From Chloroflexota bacterium (lineage in GTDB: Bacteria > Chloroflexota > Anaerolineae > B4-G1), in NCBI GenBank assembly GCA_011046405.1, contig DSAR01000421.1, forward strand, positions 1-8,598: a stretch of 8,598 nt of DNA, in the 5' to 3' direction. The notes below the pieces were generated by a model that was not told where the DNA came from, searched no databases, and worked only from the letters and a program-made list of their open reading frames with translations. Both the position numbers and the translations under genes were made by a program. Below, one piece after another: positions 1 through 6,523 of this stretch (positions within the stretch are counted from its first letter, which is position 1; the number at the start of each line of letters is the position of its first letter).

Positions 1-1
1 C

Positions 2-31
2 TTGCATATAGGACGTGGTTTGAGGTATAAT
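2..31 (+). promoter_or_regulatory. Predicted sigma-70-type promoter for the operon
   Basis: A perfect TATAAT (-10) lies at 26-31, with TTGCAT (a weak -35, sharing TTG with the consensus) at 2-7 and an 18-bp spacer. Transcription would start near 38-40, giving a leader of about 185 nt before the first gene. This is the only convincing promoter pair seen upstream of the first gene. The -10 box is strong evidence; the -35 box is weak. Confidence 0.55.
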
Positions 32-39
32 GTACGTAT

Positions 40-61
40 GGGGTGGGGGGATGGGTTAGGG
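40..61 (+). other. G-quadruplex-forming motif at the predicted transcript 5' end
   Basis: Four runs of guanines on the coding strand (40-43, 45-50, 53-55, 59-61) are separated by loops of 1, 2 and 3 bases, which satisfies the standard G3+N1-7 quadruplex pattern. The motif begins at the expected transcription start and its last part overlaps the left arm of the first dyad. It could fold in the non-template DNA strand or in the 5' end of the mRNA. Folding and function are inferred. Confidence 0.6.
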
Positions 62-68
62 CCTAACC
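54..68. promoter_or_regulatory. Dyad operator candidate, copy 1
   Basis: GGTTAGGGCCTAACC is a perfect inverted repeat with 7-bp arms around one central base, followed by AAT. An identical copy lies at 127-141. Perfect dyads of this size are typical binding sites for dimeric transcription regulators. It lies just downstream of the predicted start site, where a bound protein would block transcription. As RNA it could form a 6-bp stem with a GGC triloop. Confidence 0.6.
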
Positions 69-126
69 AATTAAGTTGAGGAATCATTTGGCGGCCCAAG
101 CTTTCCTATTGACTCTGGCTTGTCCC

Positions 127-141
127 GGTTAGGGCCTAACC
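127..141. promoter_or_regulatory. Dyad operator candidate, copy 2
   Basis: This is an exact second copy of the 15-bp dyad at 54-68, also followed by AAT. The two start 73 bp apart, close to seven helical turns, so both would face the same side of DNA. A cooperative or looping regulator is one explanation; paired leader hairpins are another. The regulator is not encoded in the window. Confidence 0.6.
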
Positions 142-214
142 AATAGAATTCTTGTACATTGAGCAAGAACTTGCCATCAATGGGCCTTATTGGCTCTGGC
201 TCTGCCAGGTTAGG
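135..214 (+). promoter_or_regulatory. Possible leader RNA fold that masks the ribosome binding site
   Basis: CCTAAC (135-140) can pair with GTTAGG (209-214), and CAATA (141-145) with TATTG (188-192). The remaining sequence offers two local hairpins: TTCTTG (149-154) with CAAGAA (164-169), and CTGGC (196-200) with GCCAG (204-208). Together these make a coherent multi-branched fold that would hide the first half of the Shine-Dalgarno. It is mutually exclusive with the dyad 2 hairpin, because both use 135-141. Pairings are read directly; stability and function are inferred. Confidence 0.35.
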
Positions 215-217
215 AGG
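212..217 (+). promoter_or_regulatory. Ribosome binding site of the first gene
   Basis: A full AGGAGG lies 6 bases before the ATG at 224. It settles the start, since the in-frame TTG at 152 has no such site. It overlaps the GGTTAGG half-site at 208-214. Confidence 0.85.
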
Positions 218-223
218 ATTGTC

Positions 224-3200
224 ATGAAACGCTTGTTGTCTCGACTTAGGTCTCCTAGTTGTGATCGTTTGCCTTGGCGACGTGGTCGGCGTGCTCGAGG
301 AGAGGGGCAGGCGCTGACAGAGTTTGCCCTGATGTTGCCTGTGTTCCTGCTCATCCTTTTCGTGCTGATTGAGGCGGCCTTCATCATCCAGGGATACCTG
401 GCTGTTCAACACGCAGCCCGCGAAGCTGCCCGTTGGGCGGTGACCTATCGGCCCGTGCGTGGAGAAAAGATGGATGGCACGGTCTGCGACAATCCAAGCG
501 CCGGAGACGCCGTCGAGGATTTCGTGCGCACGAATGCAGGCTTCAATTGCGATCCTGGCGAGAGCGAGGCAGAGTACCGCAATCGTCGCGTGGCGATTAT
601 CAAAGAAGATGCTGTGCAGCGGGCGGCCGGCTTGCGCATCAAAGCGCTGGCGTTGACCGATGGGGATTTTGCCACGCATGGCGATACGCCTGGCTTCTTT
701 GGGGTCAGGGTGTTTGGCGATACGTGGGCGAACGAAAGGGTCTCCGACCATCCCGGTCTGCCGGGGCGGCGGGTGTACGTGGAAGTCGTCCATAACGTCG
801 AGATCATCGATCCACTGATACGGGCTATCGCCACCCACGTACAGGTGAGAGGCTCGGTAAACATGATCAACGAGGGTGTGCAGGTCGGGGCTCAGAATCC
901 AGACGACGACGACGATCCGAACGATACACCCGCTCCACCCAACACACCCGAGCCACCCAAACCGCCGACGCCAACCCATACCCCGACTCCCCGCCCGACC
1001 TCCACGCCGCCTCCCGGTGGTTATCAGGTTTACATTCCCTTTGATTACGTCACCAACACGTTGCCCCTGGAGCGTGGGCACCTGGTGGATGCGCTGGTGA
1101 CCAACGACCAGGGCACGCCATTGCCTGACGTGATCGTGAGTTTCTCGACCGACGCCGGTGCCTATCACTACTCTGGGCTTGAGGACGTGCAGCATCAGTA
1201 CGCCGAGGTTTGGACCGGCGCAAATGGAATCGCCCAGAAAACGATCTATAAAAACGATGCCGGCGTGGCTAACCTTCGGGCCTGGGTCGACATGGACGGA
1301 AATAAAATTTGGAGCAGTGACGAGCCAAGTGATACGGCGATCAAGGAGTGGTTCTGGTCCGATGCTCCCTATATCATTGCCTCCAGCTACGAGGTTTTGC
1401 CCCTCGAGGTCATCTCGGTCGATTTGTACAAGCACGATCCAGGCCAGAATTCCTACACGCTCCTGTGGTGCCGGACCTCTATCACGGGTGGCGTCGAGGC
1501 TCAGACGTTGTTCGACAATTCGATCAACGTGGATGGCGGCGGCCAAGCCTGGGACCTGGAGACGACGATCCCCGGCGAGAGTGCGGGGACCTATCGCTTG
1601 GAGACTCATTCCACGCCGTCCACCTGTGGCAATGCCGGCACGTTGGCGGCCGCTTCGGCGGATATACGGGTGCTGCCTCTACCGCCGGATCTGCGCGTGA
1701 CTGGGATTTCTTACCCTGAATCGTATGGCGACGTGCTGCCGGCCGATACAGAGATACCTTTTATGATCGAGGTCGAGAACCTGAACCCCTGGGGAGTGAG
1801 CGCAGGAAGTTCACCGTTTGACGTTGATCTTTACGTCAATCCACGGTTGTCACCACCATCCCAGGGCCAGATCGGCGACGCCAAGCAGTGGCTCTCGACC
1901 CTCGGGCCTTACGAGACAGACGTCGTCACCGTCGTGCTGACGCTTGCGCCGGGGATGCATGAACTGTGGGCCCAGGTCGATACAGGCAATTACGTCCTGG
2001 AACAGGACGAGGATAACAACGTCTTCGGGCCGGTCGTGGTTGACGTGGATTGCACCGTCGACAGCACCCCTTACGGCGACGATTTCGAGGATGGCTCCTT
2101 CGACGGCAAGTGGCAGACGGCCGAGATGGGCACCAACGTGTATGGCAGTGTGACCGAGAGCGGAGATGGTCATCTCCAGATCCACGGGCGGGGCAGCACG
2201 ATCTGGGGTACGAGCGATAACTTCTTCTACGTCTATCAATCCATCGCCGGCGATTTCGACGCGCGTTTGCGCGTCGTATCTCCACCTGGAAACAATCATT
2301 CCAAATTGGGGTTGATGATTCGGGGTAGCGCCAGTGCTGCTAGTCGTCACGTGTTGTTGGCAGCCCGGGATGGGAATGGACGCAGATTGCAGTTCGCCTA
2401 CCGGCAAACGGATGGCGGGGGCACGGAATATGCCGGCAGTGAGTTATCGGGCCTGCCCTCTCCCCCGGTCTGGCTGCGGATTGTGCGCAACGGCAGCAAC
2501 TTCGCCTACTATTACGCCCACGCCGAGGAACCGGGAGTTGGCGACTGGACCCAGCACGATACGGGCGCGCTGGTGAATATGGGGGATACCGTCCTGGTCG
2601 GCATGGCCCATGCGACTTATAGCAGCAGTGACAGCAGAACTAGCCGCTCCGACGAGTTCGTGATCTGCCAGGGGGGCGACGGAGCGCCGCCTCCCGGTTT
2701 GAAGGAATGCACCCAACTGATCGAGGCGGGCAGTTTTGAGGGCAACCAGGAGGCCGTCTTCGAGCACTGGAAAGCGGGCGAGCAGGCTATCGCTTTCCAA
2801 CGCACCGGCTTCATGCAGTATGACCGGGCCTTTTCGATGCGCCTGCACGCCTCGTTGGGCGGCACCTTCCCCGGCTGTTACGTTCTGAACCCATGGCTCT
2901 ACCAGACGGTGCGTATCCCGAGCAACATCTACACGATGACGACGATCACCGTGGATGGGTATCGGACGGTGGGCGGTAGCCGGACCGCGTGCAGCGTATT
3001 CAACAGCGTCGATTTCGACGATCGCTTCTACGTCCAGATCGAGGATGGGGTGAGCAACCCGTACTACCGGCTTTGGCCGACCTCGGGCAACGAGCCGGAG
3101 GACCCGTCGACCGAACCCGTCCCGCCCACCGAGACGCCGATCCCGTCGCCGACGCCGACGCCGACACCGATGCCGCCCTGCCTGCGCGATGATTTTGACG

Positions 3201-4285
3201 ACGACGTGGTTGGGGCAGAGTGGACCAGTGCGTATATCGGCGATGCAGCAGGCCGGCCCGGATCGGTTACAGAGTCGGGAGGTCTGATGACTGTCGCCGG
3301 TAGAGGCAGCAGCCTTTGGGCCTCAGACCACCTCCATTTCGTGTACCAGGAGATTACCGGCGACTTTTGGGTCGAGTTGGAAATCAACAGCTTTGGAGGT
3401 TCTGGCGGAGATTGGAGAAAAGGTGGTTTGATGATACGCGATAGCCTGCAATCCCAAGCCCCTCGTGTGATGGTGAATTATGCGCCTGGGCAAGGTGTGT
3501 TACAATTTGCTTACCGGCAGACGGACGGTGGCGGCGGCGGCAATGATTTTGCTTCGAACGTCTCCGTTTCCTTACCAGTCCTGGTCGCCGTCGAGAGACG
3601 GGGCAATAGATTTACCGCCTACTATTCAACCGATGGTGGCGTTACGTGGATTCAGCCAACAGGCGGGCTCGGTGGTGTCGTGAATGTCACGATGGACGGC
3701 GACCCGATGGTCGGTATGGGCGTGAGTTCATACGATGACTCTCGGACGTTGCAGGCGTCCTTTGAGTACATCGAGATATGTGACGTGGTTCTACTTCCTC
3801 CCACGCCCACCCCCCAATCCCACGAGCATTGGCAGCGCTTCAGCGCCGACTTCTCCGGTGACGTGGACCTCCAATCCCTCGCCGGGCAGGACGTGAACGT
3901 CCGCTTCTTTGGCGAGCACGACGAAGATCAGTACGGCACGTGGTTTTACGTGGATGACGTAGCATGCAACGTCTGCACCGAGTGGCCGACGCCGGAACCG
4001 AATCCCGACATGGCGACGATTGGCGGTACGGTGTGGGCACGGCTCGGCGCGTCCGGCTATCGGTCCATGGCGGGCGTGGATGTCGTCGCTTATCGCCGGG
4101 GTGGAACGCTCTATCGGACGAGAAGCATCCACGATGGCTCCTATCACTTCTATAACGTGCCGCCGGGAACCTATTACATCTATGCCCAGATCTGGATTGG
4201 CAATACGCTGTACACCAATTCGGCGACGGTGACGCTCGTGTCTGGCGAGCGGAGAGATGACATCATGTTGTGGTTTGGCGGATAG
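224..4285 (+). CDS. Giant TadE-like pseudopilin with multidomain surface extension
   Basis: This 1353-residue protein starts with a basic tail and GQALTEF (28-34), then a membrane helix (about 34-56) and REAARWAV (66-73). Cleavage after G28 would leave glutamate at +5, as in Flp-type and TadE pseudopilins cut by the TadV prepilin peptidase. VYVEV (184-188) begins the end of the TadE part; usual TadE proteins are 150-200 residues, so about 1100 residues are extra. These are: an acidic then P/T-rich linker (225-266); an Ig-like region (about 280-360) and a second one (about 378-485); a CARDB-like domain ending in EQDEDNN (489-608); a DUF1349/concanavalin-like domain (619-815); the first half of a galactose-binding-like jelly roll (827-956); a P/T linker; a second DUF1349-like copy (989-1186); the second half of the jelly roll (1200-1251); and a carboxypeptidase-regulatory/prealbumin-like domain with PPGTYYIYA (1263-1353). 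Probably it is an adhesive minor pilin; ligands are unknown. The TadE call is firm, the domain names moderate. Confidence 0.88.
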   Translation: MKRLLSRLRSPSCDRLPWRRGRRARGEGQALTEFALMLPVFLLILFVLIEAAFIIQGYLAVQHAAREAARWAVTYRPVRGEKMDGTVCDNPSAGDAVEDFVRTNAGFNCDPGESEAEYRNRRVAIIKEDAVQRAAGLRIKALALTDGDFATHGDTPGFFGVRVFGDTWANERVSDHPGLPGRRVYVEVVHNVEIIDPLIRAIATHVQVRGSVNMINEGVQVGAQNPDDDDDPNDTPAPPNTPEPPKPPTPTHTPTPRPTSTPPPGGYQVYIPFDYVTNTLPLERGHLVDALVTNDQGTPLPDVIVSFSTDAGAYHYSGLEDVQHQYAEVWTGANGIAQKTIYKNDAGVANLRAWVDMDGNKIWSSDEPSDTAIKEWFWSDAPYIIASSYEVLPLEVISVDLYKHDPGQNSYTLLWCRTSITGGVEAQTLFDNSINVDGGGQAWDLETTIPGESAGTYRLETHSTPSTCGNAGTLAAASADIRVLPLPPDLRVTGISYPESYGDVLPADTEIPFMIEVENLNPWGVSAGSSPFDVDLYVNPRLSPPSQGQIGDAKQWLSTLGPYETDVVTVVLTLAPGMHELWAQVDTGNYVLEQDEDNNVFGPVVVDVDCTVDSTPYGDDFEDGSFDGKWQTAEMGTNVYGSVTESGDGHLQIHGRGSTIWGTSDNFFYVYQSIAGDFDARLRVVSPPGNNHSKLGLMIRGSASAASRHVLLAARDGNGRRLQFAYRQTDGGGTEYAGSELSGLPSPPVWLRIVRNGSNFAYYYAHAEEPGVGDWTQHDTGALVNMGDTVLVGMAHATYSSSDSRTSRSDEFVICQGGDGAPPPGLKECTQLIEAGSFEGNQEAVFEHWKAGEQAIAFQRTGFMQYDRAFSMRLHASLGGTFPGCYVLNPWLYQTVRIPSNIYTMTTITVDGYRTVGGSRTACSVFNSVDFDDRFYVQIEDGVSNPYYRLWPTSGNEPEDPSTEPVPPTETPIPSPTPTPTPMPPCLRDDFDDDVVGAEWTSAYIGDAAGRPGSVTESGGLMTVAGRGSSLWASDHLHFVYQEITGDFWVELEINSFGGSGGDWRKGGLMIRDSLQSQAPRVMVNYAPGQGVLQFAYRQTDGGGGGNDFASNVSVSLPVLVAVERRGNRFTAYYSTDGGVTWIQPTGGLGGVVNVTMDGDPMVGMGVSSYDDSRTLQASFEYIEICDVVLLPPTPTPQSHEHWQRFSADFSGDVDLQSLAGQDVNVRFFGEHDEDQYGTWFYVDDVACNVCTEWPTPEPNPDMATIGGTVWARLGASGYRSMAGVDVVAYRRGGTLYRTRSIHDGSYHFYNVPPGTYYIYAQIWIGNTLYTNSATVTLVSGERRDDIMLWFGG
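2078..2668 (+). repeat. DUF1349-like domain, copy 1 (in-protein repeat)
   Basis: Residues 619-815 of the first gene share with copy 2 the ordered marks DDF, GSVTESG, GRGS, FVYQ/FYVYQ, GDF, GLMIR and LQFAYRQTDGGG. The GLMIR block is characteristic of DUF1349/concanavalin-like sheets found next to carbohydrate-active domains. Cysteines at 610 and 815 bracket the unit. The copies are recognisable as protein but differ widely at synonymous DNA positions, so the duplication is old. Confidence 0.7.
3188..3781 (+). repeat. DUF1349-like domain, copy 2, inserted in a jelly roll
   Basis: Residues 989-1186 form the second copy, of nearly the same length as copy 1, with cysteines at 986 and 1186 at its borders. 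It is flanked by P/T linkers (about 957-984 and 1190-1198). Sequence before and after the linkers looks like the two halves of one galactose-binding-like domain, so this copy appears to be inserted inside another domain. Confidence 0.65.
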
Positions 4286-4325
4286 CATAGAGCATGCCGT
4301 GAGAAAGAGGAGAAAGAGAACGATT

Positions 4326-5804
4326 ATGAGAATGACAAACGCTGGGTGGCGGAGAATGCGTTGGCTGGGTATCGCTTCGGCGATGAGCGTGTCGCTCGTC
4401 TTGATCGTCGTCGCGGCCCTGGCCTCCGCCGCCCGCTCGATTCCGCCGGGACCCACCAATCTATCCCAGAGTCAATTTATGTCATTCTTCGCCGACGTCG
4501 CCGTCAGTCCCGATGGCGAGCAGGTGGTCGTCGTCTGGCCCGAGGCCCACACCGTCGGGACATTGCCGCCATTTGGGTCCGTGCGCTTGCGCTGGATTTC
4601 CGAGAGTGATGGGGAATGGCGGGCCCCGGCGACGGTCTTCGCTGGCAGCCCAGAGGCCTGCGCCGAGTGGGCGTCGGTGGACGTGAGCACCGGCACCGCC
4701 CACCTGGCCTATCTCGTTTCGCGCCCCTGTTCCAACGTTCAGGGCGGCGCCGATACGCAGACGATTTACTACCAGACGTATGACCTCCCGACGGGCGAGG
4801 CGGGCTTCAGTCACACGGTCACGACGACTCAGGTGTTGATACGCGGTTTCGAACAGGTGGACATCGCGCTGGATGCGTCTGGAACGGCTCATTTCGCATA
4901 TATATACTCCGATGGGGCCGGGGCGACCGGAGAGCTGACCGGAACAATCTACTATCGGGATTTCGGCGCTGGGGTGTTTGGGCCGGAGATGAGGCTTTCG
5001 GAAACCGCCAATGCCCGCGATCCGGTCATCGCCTGTGCCGACGAGCGCGTGCACGTCATCTGGAGCGTGCTGGAGGAAAGAGAGGAAGAGCGGTGGCGAT
5101 GGCAAATTGCTCACCGGCGCAGGGATGGCGGCGCGTGGGGGACTGTAGATTCCCCCATTAAGTTTAGCGACGATTATAACCCCCGTCACCCGGCGATTGC
5201 GGCGCGGGGAGATGACGTTCTGGTTTCGTGGAGCTGGGAGTCGGAGGAGGATCAGTACATGCTGGCCTACTCTCGTTATACACAGAGTTGGCCGAGTCGC
5301 ATCTACGAAGTCGGTACCACCGACAGCGCCCCGATACCGTTGAATCATGGCGATGCCGGCCTCAGGACCCCCACCTACACCTACCGCTCGGGGACAGAGA
5401 TCTGGGCAGATTATGATTTTGCGCTGAGACCATCCGTTGCCCTGGACCGGGACGGCTTGCCCGTCGTCGTCTGGCAGGCCTACCAGGGGGATAGCAAAGG
5501 CCTCGTGCATTACAGCCGCGCTTTATCCAAGACTCAGGTGGTGATAGGCGACCAGGTCGACCATGTCTTCATCTGGTCGGAACCGGCCGTTTTCAATCGC
5601 TATACCCAACGAAACTCTCTCGTTCCAAAGCTGGCGATGGCCCCCGTCGTTTCGCCCAGTCTGCACGTGGTCTATCTACGTGAAATGTCGGATAATAATT
5701 GGGACACTTACTACGAGGGAGAATCGGAACAACAAGGCGATAAGCCCAACGCGGTTTTCCTGCCGCTGGTGATGCGGGGTTGCGCCGCGGGCGGAGATGA
5801 TTAG
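4326..5804 (+). CDS. Exported beta-propeller-like protein with LPLVMR tail
   Basis: The 492-residue product has a basic N-terminus, a hydrophobic stretch (13-34) and an ASAA signal-peptidase-like site near 33-36, so it is exported. Seven repeats of the type 'hydrophobic-A-D-x-x-G-x-h-V-V-W' begin near residues 57, 117, 178, 233, 289, 369 and 435, for example VALDRDGLPVVVW. Most are followed by a strand such as IYYRD or LAYSRY. This is the pattern of a six- or seven-bladed propeller of the sialidase/BNR kind. No convincing sialidase catalytic set was seen, so binding or scaffolding is more likely than catalysis. The C-terminus carries VFLPLVMR (477-484) before a short Cys/Gly/Asp tail. The ATG at 4326 was chosen because it precedes the signal peptide and follows a purine-rich stretch with AGGAG (4308-4312), though the spacing of 13 bases is long. 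An in-frame ATG at 4257 overlaps the preceding gene and would put a polar segment before the signal. The gap to the first gene is 40 bp. Confidence 0.8.
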   Translation: MRMTNAGWRRMRWLGIASAMSVSLVLIVVAALASAARSIPPGPTNLSQSQFMSFFADVAVSPDGEQVVVVWPEAHTVGTLPPFGSVRLRWISESDGEWRAPATVFAGSPEACAEWASVDVSTGTAHLAYLVSRPCSNVQGGADTQTIYYQTYDLPTGEAGFSHTVTTTQVLIRGFEQVDIALDASGTAHFAYIYSDGAGATGELTGTIYYRDFGAGVFGPEMRLSETANARDPVIACADERVHVIWSVLEEREEERWRWQIAHRRRDGGAWGTVDSPIKFSDDYNPRHPAIAARGDDVLVSWSWESEEDQYMLAYSRYTQSWPSRIYEVGTTDSAPIPLNHGDAGLRTPTYTYRSGTEIWADYDFALRPSVALDRDGLPVVVWQAYQGDSKGLVHYSRALSKTQVVIGDQVDHVFIWSEPAVFNRYTQRNSLVPKLAMAPVVSPSLHVVYLREMSDNNWDTYYEGESEQQGDKPNAVFLPLVMRGCAAGGDD

Positions 5805-6494
5805 GTGGTGAAGAGGCCGGAAAAGGAGGGGGGGCGAGAGACGCAGGAGAAGCAATGGGGCGCCGTTCTCGGTTTGACCTTTGTCCTGGCCCTGGTCCTC
5901 GCCCTGTTGATCGTCTGGCTGTACCGGCCGTCGGAACCGCTTGTGCTCAGTCGAGAGCCCGGCGAGGAACGGGTGGCGTTCGATTTGCCCACTGTGTTGG
6001 CAGAAGGGACGTCTGCTCGAAAGGCCTACCAGTTGGCCGCACGGGAAGCCCTGGCCTGGCAACCGGATGCGCGCCCGGCGATCGTCTCGGCCCATTGGCG
6101 GCCCCGGCAGGGCGGCTGGTCGTCCAACGTGGTGTGGACCTTTCAATTTTATTCGGCGAGCACGCGCCGCCTGGCGGTGATGGTCGTCGATGGCAGTCAG
6201 ACCCAACTTTTACAGGACGTGCGCAGCCCTTACGCGCTCCCGACGTTCGAGGACGAAGATTGGCAAATCGATAGCCGGGAAGCGGTACAAACGTGGTGGA
6301 ACAACGGGGGGGGCGCCTTTCACACCACCCATTCCGACGTGAACCTGATCGCCCAATTAAGGGTCTTGGAGGAAGCGGATGGGCGATTGGTGTGGCGCGT
6401 GACCGGTGTCGCCGGTGCGCAGGTCAGGCAAGTCGACGTTGACGGCGCGACGGGGGAGCAGTTGGATATACAGGCACCGAAAACTGGGGAATGA
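5805..6494 (+). CDS. Membrane-anchored protein with two PepSY-like halves
   Basis: This 229-residue protein has a charged cytoplasmic start, one membrane helix (19-40) and an exterior of about 185 residues. The exterior has two similar halves: a helix with AREAL (79-83) followed by strands ending VMVVDGSQTQLLQD (125-138), and a helix SREAVQTWW (157-165) followed by LVWRVTGV (195-202) and QVDVDGATGEQLD (209-221). Helix plus strand plus 'V-D-x-x-T/S-G-x-x-L' is the PepSY pattern; PepSY-type domains are generally thought to bind or inhibit proteases or to act in envelope assembly. A role as assembly or chaperone factor for the neighbouring pilins is inference. The GTG at 5805 directly abuts the stop of the upstream gene (5802-5804); GGAG at 5793-5796 lies 8 bases before it, inside that gene, which suggests translational coupling. 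GTG 5808 is an alternative start. No specific gene name is recognised. Confidence 0.75.
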   Translation: MVKRPEKEGGRETQEKQWGAVLGLTFVLALVLALLIVWLYRPSEPLVLSREPGEERVAFDLPTVLAEGTSARKAYQLAAREALAWQPDARPAIVSAHWRPRQGGWSSNVVWTFQFYSASTRRLAVMVVDGSQTQLLQDVRSPYALPTFEDEDWQIDSREAVQTWWNNGGGAFHTTHSDVNLIAQLRVLEEADGRLVWRVTGVAGAQVRQVDVDGATGEQLDIQAPKTGE

Positions 6495-6512
6495 GTTCGT
6501 GATAAGGGATAT

Positions 6513-6518
6513 AGGGGG
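6513..6518 (+). promoter_or_regulatory. Ribosome binding site deciding the start of the second TadE gene
   Basis: AGGGGG lies 5 bases before ATG 6524 but only 2 bases before the in-frame GTG 6521, favouring the ATG. Confidence 0.55.
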
Positions 6519-6523
6519 ATGTG

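Larger units (their letters stand above)
105..214 (+). repeat. Imperfect 29-bp direct repeat in the leader (105-133 and 186-214)
   Basis: Positions 105-133 and 186-214 match at 23 of 29 bases by hand alignment, offset by 81 bp. Both units contain TCTGGCT and end in GGTTAGG. In the first unit GGTTAGG is the left arm of dyad 2. In the second unit it overlaps the Shine-Dalgarno of the first gene and lacks the right arm. The leader may therefore have grown by duplication of an approximately 80-bp module. Confidence 0.5.

Noticed and set aside
53..61. Telomere-like GGGTTAGGG
   Set aside because: Only one unit is present; it is explained by the G-run next to the dyad.
152..223. Upstream extension of the first gene to the TTG at 152
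   Set aside because: The ATG at 224 has a full AGGAGG at ideal spacing and gives a normal short basic pre-pilin leader. The extension encodes Trp/Tyr-rich sequence and covers the repeat-rich leader.
71..1609. A 512-codon open frame on the minus strand across the leader and the start of the first gene
   Set aside because: It lies opposite a well-supported gene with a good ribosome binding site. Its product is a run of Arg/Gly/Trp and valine-rich stretches mirroring the P/T linker and acidic codons, with no recognisable domain. GC-rich codon bias explains the lack of stops.
3139..3178. CCGACG-type tandem DNA repeat as a microsatellite or CRISPR-like element
   Set aside because: It simply encodes the SPTPTPTP linker within the reading frame, and has no spacers. 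The GAC run near 902-915 likewise encodes a poly-Asp segment.
3791..4459. A 222-codon minus-strand frame spanning the end of gene 1 and the start of gene 2
   Set aside because: It is a shadow of two plus-strand genes with clear domains; its hydrophobic part is the reverse of the signal-peptide and intergenic region.
4326..5804. Sialidase enzyme call for the propeller-like protein
   Set aside because: The repeats resemble BNR/sialidase-type blades, but the Arg triad and catalytic Asp/Tyr/Glu arrangement could not be identified, so an enzymatic name is not supported.
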